This document shows positions 42,025 to 50,619 of a DNA stretch of 64,000 nt, piece after piece. Position 1 is the stretch's first letter. The number at the start of each line of letters is the position of its first letter. A program made the position numbers and the translations under genes. Source of the stretch: Alphaproteobacteria bacterium (GTDB taxonomy: Bacteria > Pseudomonadota > Alphaproteobacteria > Rhodospirillales > Rhodospirillaceae); NCBI GenBank assembly GCA_030835385.1, contig JAURPI010000018.1:59169-123168 (forward strand). The letters are read 5' to 3'. The notes below the pieces were generated by a model. It searched no databases, had not been told where the DNA came from, and saw nothing but the letters and a program-made list of their open reading frames with translations.

Positions 42025-43178
42025 ATCCCTCGCCTTACTACCATCTCTCTCGTAATTTCACTGACTTTTGTCACGCCCAGCAACGCCATACCCCGTTCGA
42101 TTTCGCTGCGGAGAATGTGTAGCGCCTTCTCCACGCCAGTTTGACCTCCTGCGCCCAAACCGTACACGTATGATCGACCGATCGAGCACGCGGTCGCACC
42201 TAAGGCCAATGCTTTAATAACATGGGTGCCGCGGCGGATGCCGCCATCAAGGATAACATCGATCTCACCGCCTACCGCATTAACAATCGATGGTAGGGCG
42301 TCGATGCACGCTTGTACGCCATCCAGCTGCCGCCCGCCATGATTGGAGACCATGACTCCATGGGCCCCAATCTCTGCCGCCTTTTTGGCGTCATGGGCCG
42401 AGTGCACCCCTTTAATGAGAAAACGCCCACCCCATTCCTGCGCCATCCATTCAGCATCTTTCCAGGTCATGCCGCTGTCGATTTGGCTGGACAGATATTG
42501 TACCGGTGAAACTTGTTTATCTTTGATGCTTAGGGAATCGTACTGCGACATATTGACCAAGTCGAAGCTGGGATTGCGCAATGCGTTTAAGCTCCAGATG
42601 GGATGAGTGGCAAAGCTCAGTAGGCTGGAGAGTGAAAATGTTGGTGGTATCGTCATGCCGGTTACTAAGTCTCGCTCTCGGTTCCCAGGGACTGGAACGT
42701 CAATTGTCACGCAGATCGCGTCATAATTTGCCGCTTTGCAGCGTTCGATAAATTCCTTGGTTAGACCACGGTCTTTGTACACATAGATTTGGAACATCTT
42801 TGGCCCGGGTGTTTCAGCGGCGATATCTTCAATCGTTGTCGTTGCCATGGTCGACAGGCTGTATAGCGTTCCGGCCTTGTGGGCGGCCCGGGCGGCGGCC
42901 CGCTCTCCGGTGTGATGAAACAGCTTCGACATCCCGGTCGGTGATAGAAATACCGGCCAGTCCAATTCCAAGCCAAGGGCTTTGGTCTTGGTATCGATCG
43001 AGCTCATATCGCGCAGCAAATTGGGCACGAATTCAATATCTTCGAAAGCATCGGTGTTTCGTCTAAGGGTGACTTCGTCGTCGGCCCCACCGTCCAAATA
43101 GTGAAAGATCGGTGCCGGCAGGCGACGCTTGGCCTTAGCACGCAGGCGTTCAATGTTATGGCAGCGGTCGAGTGACAT
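42021..43178 (-). CDS. FMN-dependent alpha-hydroxy-acid dehydrogenase (LldD-like)
   Basis: A 385-residue member of the L-lactate dehydrogenase/glycolate oxidase/mandelate dehydrogenase family. It opens with 'RLPAPIFHYLDGGADDEVTL', the family start. The FMN site includes 'PVFLSPTGMSKLFH', and the active-site signature is 'SNHGGRQLDG' with its catalytic His and substrate-binding Arg (about residues 278-287). The phosphate-binding 'LDGGIRRGTHVIKALALGA' follows. It oxidises a 2-hydroxy acid to a 2-oxo acid, passing electrons to a quinone or O2. Promoter-proximal gene of the two-gene unit with the Baeyer-Villiger monooxygenase. Confidence 0.92.
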   Translation of the reverse strand: MSLDRCHNIERLRAKAKRRLPAPIFHYLDGGADDEVTLRRNTDAFEDIEFVPNLLRDMSSIDTKTKALGLELDWPVFLSPTGMSKLFHHTGERAAARAAHKAGTLYSLSTMATTTIEDIAAETPGPKMFQIYVYKDRGLTKEFIERCKAANYDAICVTIDVPVPGNRERDLVTGMTIPPTFSLSSLLSFATHPIWSLNALRNPSFDLVNMSQYDSLSIKDKQVSPVQYLSSQIDSGMTWKDAEWMAQEWGGRFLIKGVHSAHDAKKAAEIGAHGVMVSNHGGRQLDGVQACIDALPSIVNAVGGEIDVILDGGIRRGTHVIKALALGATACSIGRSYVYGLGAGGQTGVEKALHILRSEIERGMALLGVTKVSEITREMVVRRGI

Positions 43179-43308
43179 TGGTTTACTCTCTCTCTATCCA
43201 CCCTTTCACTACCATACTCACACAGTGGCTATAAGAGGCGTGGCGCTGGCCTCTGCTATGGTAATCTTTCAGCATGCATCCCGGTTACGACCTCACGGAG
43301 TTCTCCCA

Positions 43309-44760
43309 ATGAAGACAGATCGTAGAACAGCTCTTAAGCTCGGCAGTGCAGCGGCGGCCACGCTAGCCACCGGCAAGGCAAAAGCACAAGCCAACCCAGA
43401 CGTGATTGTCATCGGGGCTGGATTGTCTGGGCTTTACTCGGCGTTGCTATTGGCTGAGGCCGGCGCTACGGTCCAAGTTATTGAGGGGCGGGATCGCGTT
43501 GGCGGCCGTTTGTTCAGTGCCCGCAATGTAGAAGGCAACCCTGAATGGGGTGGCGATTCTATTCTTGGCGGATACGGCCGGATGCAGGACGTCTCTGCCA
43601 ATGTCGGGATCGAGCTGGTTGATCATCAGTCTCGCCGTGATCTGTCGCCGGAAGCCCATAAGGATCCCACCAACACCGAACTGGCTTTGCAGGGCAAGTT
43701 AATCCCTAAGGGTGACTGGCCCACGCATCCGCTGAACAAAATGCCTGATGGTGCCAAGAACCGGTTTCCCGGGCGCGGGTTCTTTCAGGCGGTGATTGGC
43801 GAAAACAATCCACTGGAGTCTTTTGAAGACTGGTTAGATGCTGACAGTGCGCAGTTTGACCGCTCCATTTATGAAGTGTTCAAGGAGATTGGTTGGAGCG
43901 ACGAAGCCATTGCTCTCAATTACAACACCAACGTGCAGTACGGTACGTCGGCCCACGATATCTCGTCACTGATGTGGTTCTTCACGCAAGCGTGGTTCAA
44001 GTTACAGGGCGAATTGGATCGCGTGGCGTTCAAGGCTCCCGGTGGCAATCAAAGCATTCCTGAAGCTATGGCCGCATCACTTCCTGGCGAAGTGCATCTC
44101 GGTAAAGAAGTCATAGGTATTCGTAGTGAGCCAGGTCAGGCCGAGGTTCATTGCGCTGACGGCAGTGTCTACCAAGCCAAGCGAGTGATTTGCTCTATGC
44201 CGATCCCGACCATGCGCTGGCTCAAATTCGATCCGCTTCTCCCTGCTCTTAAAGCCCAAGCTATTGCGACAGTGCCGGTGCAAAAGATCACCAAGATCAT
44301 CTTGGTGCCGAAAAAACCATTCTGGGAAGACGATGGCTATAGCCCCGCCATGTGGACGGATACGGACTGCGGTGAAGTCCGTGCTCTGCGTGAAGGGGAA
44401 GACGCCAATCGCATCACTTGCCTGATGGCTTGGGGTCGCGGGTACCTGGCCGATAAACTCGATAGCTATAGCGATGAAGAGGCAATGGCGCAGGTGATTG
44501 CTGATTACGAACGCATTCGCCCAGCTGCAAAAGGGCAGCTGGAAGCGGCGGGCATTAAGTCGTGGCAGTCTGATCCTTTCGCCGCTGGAGATTGGGCCGT
44601 GTGGTCCCCAGGAACGGTCACCACCATGGTCAAAGCGTTGATTGACCCTGCCGATCGCATTCACTTCTGCGGTGAGCATACGGCGACGTCGAACCGGGGC
44701 ATGGAAGGAGCCATGGAATCTGGTGAACGTGCCGCGTTTGAAGTCTTAGATCTCATATAG
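43309..44760 (+). CDS. Flavin amine oxidase, Tat-exported (paralogue 2 of 3)
   Basis: 483 residues from ATG 43309, chosen because GGAG lies 8 bases upstream and the frame then opens with a twin-arginine signal ('DRRTALKLGSAAAATLATG'). A longer in-frame extension overlaps the divergent gene and hides this signal. FAD motifs: 'VIVIGAGLSGLYSALLLAEA', 'VIEGRDRVGGRLFS' and C-terminal 'IHFCGEHTATSNRGMEGAM'. It shares 'NNPLESFEDW' and 'GGNQSIPEAMA' with the copy at 22921. Periplasmic oxidation of an amine is expected. It is directly followed (1 base) by a third paralogue, a clear tandem duplication. Confidence 0.9.
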   Translation: MKTDRRTALKLGSAAAATLATGKAKAQANPDVIVIGAGLSGLYSALLLAEAGATVQVIEGRDRVGGRLFSARNVEGNPEWGGDSILGGYGRMQDVSANVGIELVDHQSRRDLSPEAHKDPTNTELALQGKLIPKGDWPTHPLNKMPDGAKNRFPGRGFFQAVIGENNPLESFEDWLDADSAQFDRSIYEVFKEIGWSDEAIALNYNTNVQYGTSAHDISSLMWFFTQAWFKLQGELDRVAFKAPGGNQSIPEAMAASLPGEVHLGKEVIGIRSEPGQAEVHCADGSVYQAKRVICSMPIPTMRWLKFDPLLPALKAQAIATVPVQKITKIILVPKKPFWEDDGYSPAMWTDTDCGEVRALREGEDANRITCLMAWGRGYLADKLDSYSDEEAMAQVIADYERIRPAAKGQLEAAGIKSWQSDPFAAGDWAVWSPGTVTTMVKALIDPADRIHFCGEHTATSNRGMEGAMESGERAAFEVLDLI

Positions 44761-44761
44761 G

Positions 44762-46180
44762 ATGAAGCTCTCCCGACGTACTTTTGTTACAGCTTCGGCA
44801 GCGCTTGTGGCGTCGCGACCTCTCCACGCCAAGACCGAAGCAGATGTCATCGTTATCGGTGCGGGATTATCTGGCCTGTACGCGGCTCGATTACTAGCTG
44901 ATGAAGGCGTTAAGGTTGTTGTGGTTGAGGGTCGTGGACGCCTCGGTGGACGCCTTGAAAGTTACCGACATCTCGAAGGAGCCCCGGAAGCCGGAGGGGA
45001 TTCCATTCTCGGCGGCTATGGCCGGGTACGCGATCTGGCTGATCAACTAGGGCTCACTGTCTTAAATCACCGCCCCCGTGGGCGTCTCTCACAAACGGAG
45101 ATTGCGCTAGGTGGCAGTGTCATCCCGCGCGATCAATGGTCCGACCATCCACTCAATTATATGCCCACGGAATCCAAAGCAGCTTTTCCGGGTCGGCGGT
45201 TTTTTGAATCCGTCGTTGCGGCCAACAATCCGTTAGAGGCATTTGAGAGTTGGGCCGATCCTGAAAGCAAAAAATACGATCGCTCCGTCTATGCCTTTCT
45301 GCAAGAGCAGGGGTGGAGCCCGGACACGATTAACCTCAACTACAACACCAACATCGGGCGCGGTACATCTGCCCACGACTGTTCTATTCTAACCTGGTTC
45401 TTCCGCATTGGGTGGGACAAGGTGCAAACCGATATCGAAAACGTCGCCCTCAAAGTGGTTGGCGGCAATCAAACCATTCCAGAGCGTATTGCAGCTGAAC
45501 TGCCCGGTGATGTGCATCTCAACAAAGTCGTTTCTGCTATTCATCAAGATGCAGCCGGTGTGAATGTTATCTGTGAAGATGGCTCGACTTTTAGGGCCAA
45601 GCGGGTCATTAACTCTACGCCATTACCGCCATTGCGTTGGGTCAACTTTGATCCGCTGTTACCAGCGGAAAAAGCGGCGGCGATTAACATGTTGCCCTCA
45701 ATGAAGATCAACAAAGTTTTCCTGACCGCCTCTGAACCCTTTTGGGATGACGATGGGTTTGGCCCGGGCATGTGGACCGACACACCCATGGGCCAGGTCG
45801 CTGTGCTGCGCCAACTCGAAAACAGTACTGCGGTGACGGGGTTGATCTGCCGTTCGCGCGGCATCATGGCAGAAAAGCTTGATGCCCTAGGCCCCAAGGC
45901 CGGGCAGGCGTTGGTGATATCTGAGTACGAAAAACTTCGCCCAGCTGCCAAGGGTAAGCTCAAGGCCGTTGGCTATAAGTCTTGGGCAAAGGACCGTTTC
46001 GCTGGCGGCACGTGGATGGAATGGCATCCAGGGCAGGTGCATCAATTCCAACCTCATCTCGCGTCAGCGGCAGGTCGTATTCATTTCTGCGGCGAGCATA
46101 CCGCGCAATCAAACCGAGGCATGGAAGCCGCTGCGGAATCCGCCGAGCGCTGCGCCTTTGAACTCCTAGATGTGTTGTAG
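44762..46180 (+). CDS. Flavin amine oxidase, Tat-exported (paralogue 3 of 3)
   Basis: 472 residues; a short twin-arginine signal ('LSRRTFVTASAALVASRP') precedes 'VIVIGAGLSGLYAARLLADE' and 'VVEGRGRLGGRLES'. The C-terminal FAD segment is 'IHFCGEHTAQSNRGMEAAA'. Compared with its neighbour at 43309, the dinucleotide and C-terminal motifs are conserved while the middle, which shapes the substrate pocket, differs more, as in a duplicated gene with a new substrate. The start is one base after the previous stop with no separate ribosome site, so translation is coupled. It converges with the IclR pair 3 bases away. Confidence 0.9.
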   Translation: MKLSRRTFVTASAALVASRPLHAKTEADVIVIGAGLSGLYAARLLADEGVKVVVVEGRGRLGGRLESYRHLEGAPEAGGDSILGGYGRVRDLADQLGLTVLNHRPRGRLSQTEIALGGSVIPRDQWSDHPLNYMPTESKAAFPGRRFFESVVAANNPLEAFESWADPESKKYDRSVYAFLQEQGWSPDTINLNYNTNIGRGTSAHDCSILTWFFRIGWDKVQTDIENVALKVVGGNQTIPERIAAELPGDVHLNKVVSAIHQDAAGVNVICEDGSTFRAKRVINSTPLPPLRWVNFDPLLPAEKAAAINMLPSMKINKVFLTASEPFWDDDGFGPGMWTDTPMGQVAVLRQLENSTAVTGLICRSRGIMAEKLDALGPKAGQALVISEYEKLRPAAKGKLKAVGYKSWAKDRFAGGTWMEWHPGQVHQFQPHLASAAGRIHFCGEHTAQSNRGMEAAAESAERCAFELLDVL

Positions 46181-46183
46181 AGT

Positions 46184-46960
46184 TTATTCCGGCCGAATGG
46201 ATTTAAGTGTTTTCAACAATGCTTTTGCACATTTTCGAAGCGGCAAAAGAAATCGCTCGGCCGCACAGTCTAGAGGAATGGCCGACGGGTGAAACCTATT
46301 AGAAAGTGCAAAGTCCACGTCGCCGTTGATCTCTACAGGTACCGATAGGGTTCCCCAGTTTACGCCGGGCACTTTGGATAGAGCGTATCCTTGGTTTCGC
46401 GTCTGTTTCAGATCGTTTTCAAACTGCCCTGGGTCCATTTGTGTCCGGGTAAAGAGATAACGATCCTTAGCCAGTGCTACACTTAGGATGTCTTTTCTAA
46501 CGTCTTCGGGTTTATAGGCGAGCAACACATGTCCAGCGGACCGACCGACTAAGGGAAGAGTCATGTGCTCCCTCATGGGGTAAACGATCATTGATGATTC
46601 TGCATCGGTGTTTTCTAGAACCGTGAGCTGGCTGTTTCTGATTGTAGCGAAGCCAAGCGGCCACCCCATCACTTTACAGGTTTGAATCAAGTGAGGTCGC
46701 ACGTGTGTGGTAATCCAGTCGTCACGAAGAGAACCGCATGAGAACTCGAGAACTTTTGGCGTCACAGTGTACTTGCGGGTTGTAGGATTGCGCTCGACGT
46801 ATCCCAATTGCTTCCATGTCACGAGATAGCGATTAACCGCTGCTCGGGTCACACCGGAGAGTTTTGCCAGTTCTGATACAGTTACACCGTCAAAAGAATT
46901 AATATTTCGCAGCACTGTTATTGCGCGTTCAACGATTTCTAAGGGGCTAACGCCACTCAT
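46184..46960 (-). CDS. IclR-family transcriptional regulator (second of tandem pair)
   Basis: 258 residues from ATG 46960, which overlaps the stop of the upstream IclR gene by 4 bases (ATGA); an upstream start inside that gene is rejected. The N-terminal winged helix is 'MSGVSPLEIVERAITVLR' onward with 'VSELAKLSGVTRAAVNRYLV'. The effector domain follows, including 'VGRSAGHVLLAY' and 'GYALSKVPGVNWGTLSVPV'. It is a diverged tandem copy of the gene before it. The two could form a heterodimer or heterotetramer. It presumably controls the amine oxidases, the TonB receptor at 48021, or both. Confidence 0.88.
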   Translation of the reverse strand: MSGVSPLEIVERAITVLRNINSFDGVTVSELAKLSGVTRAAVNRYLVTWKQLGYVERNPTTRKYTVTPKVLEFSCGSLRDDWITTHVRPHLIQTCKVMGWPLGFATIRNSQLTVLENTDAESSMIVYPMREHMTLPLVGRSAGHVLLAYKPEDVRKDILSVALAKDRYLFTRTQMDPGQFENDLKQTRNQGYALSKVPGVNWGTLSVPVEINGDVDFALSNRFHPSAIPLDCAAERFLLPLRKCAKALLKTLKSIRPE

Positions 46961-47757
46961 GCTGTGTTGGTCTCTTGCCAGTTGTCTATATCGAAGCCAC
47001 TCAGGCATTCGGTTAATCGCCCTGAGCAGAATTTTAGAGGCGTGAGAAGCCGGGACTTTATATCTGATAAGCTTAAGAGTGTTTCATCAACGCCGACTGA
47101 CAGGCAAAAAGGAACCGTATGCTCAATATGAACCGGGACAGCCAATGTATTGAGGCGGCGTTTCAATGTCTTCGACGCGGCATACCCCGTATCTCTTATC
47201 TCATTTAGGAGAACCTCTATTCGGTCTTGTGTTATGTCCGCTTGCGCATAGAGGTCGGTAGTTTGCTGTTCCGCCATGGACAAAACGTCTCGTCTTATAA
47301 CTTCAGGCAAATAGGCGAGGAGCACATGACCAGCGGCGCGGCCAAGGACAGGGCGCATCAGCATCGTCTTGCGCAATTTGGTAGCAAGGGGGGAAACGGA
47401 ATCCGTGTTTGCAATAAGCGTCACTTGGGCATTCTTAAGTGTCGTGAAATTCAGCGACCAGCCAATCTCTCGGCATGTGTCATTCAGTATAGGGAGGACC
47501 GTCTGTTGAATTTTTTGCTCCCGCATAATCCCTTTCGATAGCTCGTGGGTCTTTGTTGTGGGTCGATAAGCACGGGTGCGTTCATCGCGAAACACGTAAC
47601 CCATATTCACGAGGGTGACGATGTAGCGATTAACTGCCGATCTTGGCAGATCAACATCAAACGCGAGCTCTGACATCGTAATGCCGTCAACGGCGTTAAT
47701 GGATCGCATAATTTTGGCGAGCCGCTCTATGCTCTCAAGCGGTTGGATGCGCGCCAT
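46957..47757 (-). CDS. IclR-family transcriptional regulator (first of tandem pair)
   Basis: A 266-residue IclR regulator. The DNA-binding domain is 'PLESIERLAKIMRSINAVDG' and 'MSELAFDVDLPRSAVNRYIV'; the GAF-like effector domain contains 'VLGRAAGHVLLAYLPEVIRR' and 'DTGYAASKTLKRRLNTLAVP'. It is divergent from the TonB receptor gene across a 263-base region with two related palindromic sites, which are the likely operators. Translationally coupled to the second IclR gene. Confidence 0.9.
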   Translation of the reverse strand: MARIQPLESIERLAKIMRSINAVDGITMSELAFDVDLPRSAVNRYIVTLVNMGYVFRDERTRAYRPTTKTHELSKGIMREQKIQQTVLPILNDTCREIGWSLNFTTLKNAQVTLIANTDSVSPLATKLRKTMLMRPVLGRAAGHVLLAYLPEVIRRDVLSMAEQQTTDLYAQADITQDRIEVLLNEIRDTGYAASKTLKRRLNTLAVPVHIEHTVPFCLSVGVDETLLSLSDIKSRLLTPLKFCSGRLTECLSGFDIDNWQETNTA

Positions 47758-47776
47758 CGTTACTCTCCGGGCGATT

Positions 47777-47787
47777 ACTCATTGAGT
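47777..47787. promoter_or_regulatory. Candidate IclR operator 1 (ACTCA-T-TGAGT)
   Basis: A perfect 11-base palindrome, ACTCATTGAGT, placed 20 bases upstream of the first iclR start in the divergent region. The following bases (GAGCATATCGG) also resemble those after the second site (AAATGCCGG). Autoregulation is likely if this is bound. Confidence 0.45.
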
Positions 47788-47902
47788 GAGCATATCGGCT
47801 TGTGAACCGGCTCAGGAAGAATCCCACACTAGTTGCTAGGTCAGCGATTAAACCTAAGAACAAGCGCTTTAGGCGCAATGGAGAATTACTGCCGAGGTAA
47901 TC

Positions 47903-47913
47903 GCTCAACGAGT
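47903..47913. promoter_or_regulatory. Candidate IclR operator 2 (GCTCAACGAGT)
   Basis: A near-copy of the palindrome at 47777, GCTCAACGAGT, sharing the CTCA and GAGT half-sites and followed by a related CCGG-ending stretch. It lies 107 bases before the TonB receptor start. Two similar sites 126 bases apart (about 12 helical turns) could allow looping by a tetrameric IclR protein (inference). Confidence 0.4.
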
Positions 47914-48020
47914 AAATGCCGGTTTGGCCTGTTGGGCTAGCAACCCATGGGGGACAAAGACGCTGAAATATAAAACTTCACAGTTTGCAGTATTGAAAAC
48001 CGTGTTCCGGGAGGAAGTTC

Positions 48021-50135
48021 ATGAAAGTTAGAACCGTCTTGCTTGCAGGTGTTGCGATGGCCATCGTCACGTCGGCGTCCGCTCAACAGATTTCAGTGGA
48101 AGAAATCGTGGTGACTGCGCGTAAACGCTCTGAATCGCTAATGGAAATTCCTCTTACAGTCTCGGCATTCTCATCTGCCGATATTGAGCAAGCCGGCTAC
48201 ACCACCATCTCCGATTTGGTTGAAGCTGTGCCGGGTGTGACCTATGGCAGTTTCGAGGCGGAAGGCCGTGGTGATTCAGCCAGCTTCCGCGGTGTTTCGA
48301 CTAACACCGGCGACCCGACTCTGCAAAACTCATCTAAGTTCATTGACGGTGTCTATGTATCCGGCTCACTGTTCACCGCGTTGCTTTCCGATCTTGAGCG
48401 TGTGGAAGTGATTAAAGGGCCACAAAGTGCACTCTATGGTCGCGCGACTTTCTCTGGAGCTATCAATTACATCACAAAAAAGCCAACGAACGAGTTTGAG
48501 GGGTCTATTAGCGCGACTGTTGCTGAGTATGACGAGATTGAACTTAGCGGAACGTTGAGCGGACCTATCGTGGACGACCGACTGTCCATCCGAATTAGCG
48601 GTGGGCTTCTTAGCAAAGGTAGCGAATACAATAACGTCACCAACGGCGCTGAAATGGGTGAGGATGACATCTACTCAATAAGTAGTGCTTTGCGTTTCAC
48701 GCCCAGCGATGAATTCACGGCTGATCTCTCACTGAGCTATTCCGACGCCGATCTAGGTGAAGCACCACGTGCGACGACGGCATTGAACAATGGCGAACTG
48801 TCCGTCCCTCTTGGGTCCGTTATTGGCGGCAATGTTGATCAGTTGGATGAACCTGGCATCCAGTCCGAGACATTTCGTAGCAGCCTGCAAATGAACTATG
48901 ACATGAACGGGTACACGCTGACATCGATCACCGGGTATGGTGAAGAAGACACGGTGAATCAGTCCGACGGCAACTATGACCCCAATAAGGTCGGGTTCTT
49001 GTCCTTCCTTTGTAACGCGGGTCCATTTGTTGGACCGGGTTGCAGTATTTTCCAGACCGTTACAGAGCGTCGGCTCGAGTCAAAATTTCAAGAGTTTCGT
49101 ATCTCCTCTCCAGAAGGGGAGCGCCTGACTTGGATTGCCGGTGCATCTTATTTTGATGAAGATTTCTCGACCGCGCGGTTGCGTAACTTCCGCCAGTCAC
49201 CGTCTCTAAAGACCACCGAAAATCTCTCGGTGTATGGCTCCATGTCTTTCGAAGCGACTGGTCAGCTCTCGGTCAGTTTTGATGCCCGATATCAGAATGA
49301 AGATATTAAGGTTGAGAACCTCGATACTGGGGTTATCCAAGAAGGTGAATTTAATTCTTTCTTACCGCGATTTATCGTCGAGTATACACCGTTAGAGGGC
49401 ACGTTGCTCTATGCAAGCGTCGCGAAAGGTAACAAGCCTGGAACATTTAACAGTTCCAGCCCGCCCGAGTTTGCAGTCGTAGATGAGGAAACATTGTGGA
49501 CTTATGAAGTCGGGACCAAAGTTGACGCTCTTGACGATATTCTGAGCATTCAAGCCTCCGGTTATTTTATCGACTGGACCAATCAAGTATTCCGCTTTAA
49601 TGACCCTGATCCAACGATTGGTAGCTATTTCATCAATGCAGGTGAAACAGAGGTTTGGGGTGCTGATTTTTCGGTTAACGCCCAATTCAACGAGAATTTC
49701 AGCGGCTCATTTTCATATTCGTACGTTGATACGGAATTTAAAGTATTTGAATCTTCGAATGCCCTCAGCATTCTGGGTGACGCCGACGTTTCGGGAAATC
49801 AAACCCCGCGTACAGCCGGAAATTCACTCTACGCATCGTTGGAATATCAAGCGCCACTGACAATGGTTGGCGACGGCTATAAGTGGTTTGCGCGCGCAGA
49901 CTTGAGTTATCGCGATGAATTGTTCATTGATGAACTAAACCTTGAAACCATTGGGCCACAAACGCTTGTCAATCTGCGCCTTGGTGTGGATACCGGTCCT
50001 GCTCGTGTCACTCTCTTTGTCGATAACGTCACCAACAGTGACGCGCTGACCACAGGCTTTAGGTTTGGTCGCGTTGCACTCGTAGGATTGCCGCAAAGCC
50101 GCCAATTTGGCGCTAGGGCATCCTATAAATTTTAG
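48021..50135 (+). CDS. TonB-dependent outer-membrane receptor
   Basis: A 704-residue receptor with a strong ribosome site (GGGAGGA). The signal peptide ends in 'VTSASAQQ'; the TonB box 'EEIVVTARKRSESLMEIPLT' follows. The plug domain (about residues 40-155) contains 'ISDLVEAVPGVTYG' and 'RVEVIKGPQSALYGRATF'. The barrel ends in the outer-membrane signature '...FGARASYKF'. It is divergent from the IclR pair and probably under their control. It likely imports the substrate of the two periplasmic amine oxidases (inference). A strong terminator follows. Confidence 0.93.
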   Translation: MKVRTVLLAGVAMAIVTSASAQQISVEEIVVTARKRSESLMEIPLTVSAFSSADIEQAGYTTISDLVEAVPGVTYGSFEAEGRGDSASFRGVSTNTGDPTLQNSSKFIDGVYVSGSLFTALLSDLERVEVIKGPQSALYGRATFSGAINYITKKPTNEFEGSISATVAEYDEIELSGTLSGPIVDDRLSIRISGGLLSKGSEYNNVTNGAEMGEDDIYSISSALRFTPSDEFTADLSLSYSDADLGEAPRATTALNNGELSVPLGSVIGGNVDQLDEPGIQSETFRSSLQMNYDMNGYTLTSITGYGEEDTVNQSDGNYDPNKVGFLSFLCNAGPFVGPGCSIFQTVTERRLESKFQEFRISSPEGERLTWIAGASYFDEDFSTARLRNFRQSPSLKTTENLSVYGSMSFEATGQLSVSFDARYQNEDIKVENLDTGVIQEGEFNSFLPRFIVEYTPLEGTLLYASVAKGNKPGTFNSSSPPEFAVVDEETLWTYEVGTKVDALDDILSIQASGYFIDWTNQVFRFNDPDPTIGSYFINAGETEVWGADFSVNAQFNENFSGSFSYSYVDTEFKVFESSNALSILGDADVSGNQTPRTAGNSLYASLEYQAPLTMVGDGYKWFARADLSYRDELFIDELNLETIGPQTLVNLRLGVDTGPARVTLFVDNVTNSDALTTGFRFGRVALVGLPQSRQFGARASYKF

Positions 50136-50186
50136 GAGCGAGAGGTTATTGAGGTCGGATAGACCTGGCTCTAAGACTCGTTAGAC

Positions 50187-50214
50187 AAAGGGCGGCTACG
50201 GCCGCCCTTTTGTT
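50187..50214 (+). terminator. Rho-independent terminator of the TonB receptor gene
   Basis: A perfect 10-base-pair stem (AAAGGGCGGC / GCCGCCCTTT) closed by a C(TACG)G tetraloop, one of the very stable UNCG type, and followed by TTTTGTTT. It begins 51 bases after the receptor stop and insulates the methyltransferase pair downstream. Confidence 0.93.
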
Positions 50215-50282
50215 TACTGAAAACAAGCCTATTTAAAGCTATAAGTAGTGCAACGTCAGTTTATTGTGATGAGAGACCAATT

Positions 50283-50609
50283 ATGACCGAAGGTGCCAAC
50301 ACCAAAGCAACGCATCGGGGGGATTTCATTCCGCCCCAGACCGAGGATGTGTTCCTCAACAACGCAGCGCTAGACAATGTCATGTCGACCGTGATCGCTT
50401 TGGGGAGTGAGTTCTGGGCGCTCCAAAAGCGCATGAATGTGATGGAAACATTGCTTGAGGAGAATGGTTCAGTATCGAAAGAGATGGTTGAAGCCTACCG
50501 TCCGACCGAAGAGCAAGCCGCAGCCTGGGAAGAGCAACGGGATCGATTTATCAACCGTGTCTATGGGTTCTTGCAAAATACAGACCCTGACTCAAAGCGG
50601 GCAGGGTAG
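50283..50609 (+). CDS. Small helical partner protein of methyltransferase (copy C)
   Basis: A 108-residue charged, helical protein with no signal peptide. It is closest to copy A at 1276: 'LDNVMSTVIAL' against 'LDNIHESLLEL', 'FWALQKRMNVMETLLEENG' against 'VWTYRDRAILLERIL', and 'MVEAYRPTEEQAAA' against 'MIEAYEPTPEDNAA'. It is followed by its methyltransferase after 10 bases that contain the downstream ribosome site. It lies 73 bases after the receptor terminator, so the pair probably has its own promoter. Function unknown. Confidence 0.75.
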   Translation: MTEGANTKATHRGDFIPPQTEDVFLNNAALDNVMSTVIALGSEFWALQKRMNVMETLLEENGSVSKEMVEAYRPTEEQAAAWEEQRDRFINRVYGFLQNTDPDSKRAG

Positions 50610-50619
50610 GGAGAACACC

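Noticed and set aside
44077..44679. Minus-strand frame of 200 codons inside the second amine oxidase
   Set aside because: Antisense shadow of a well-supported gene; no recognisable domain.
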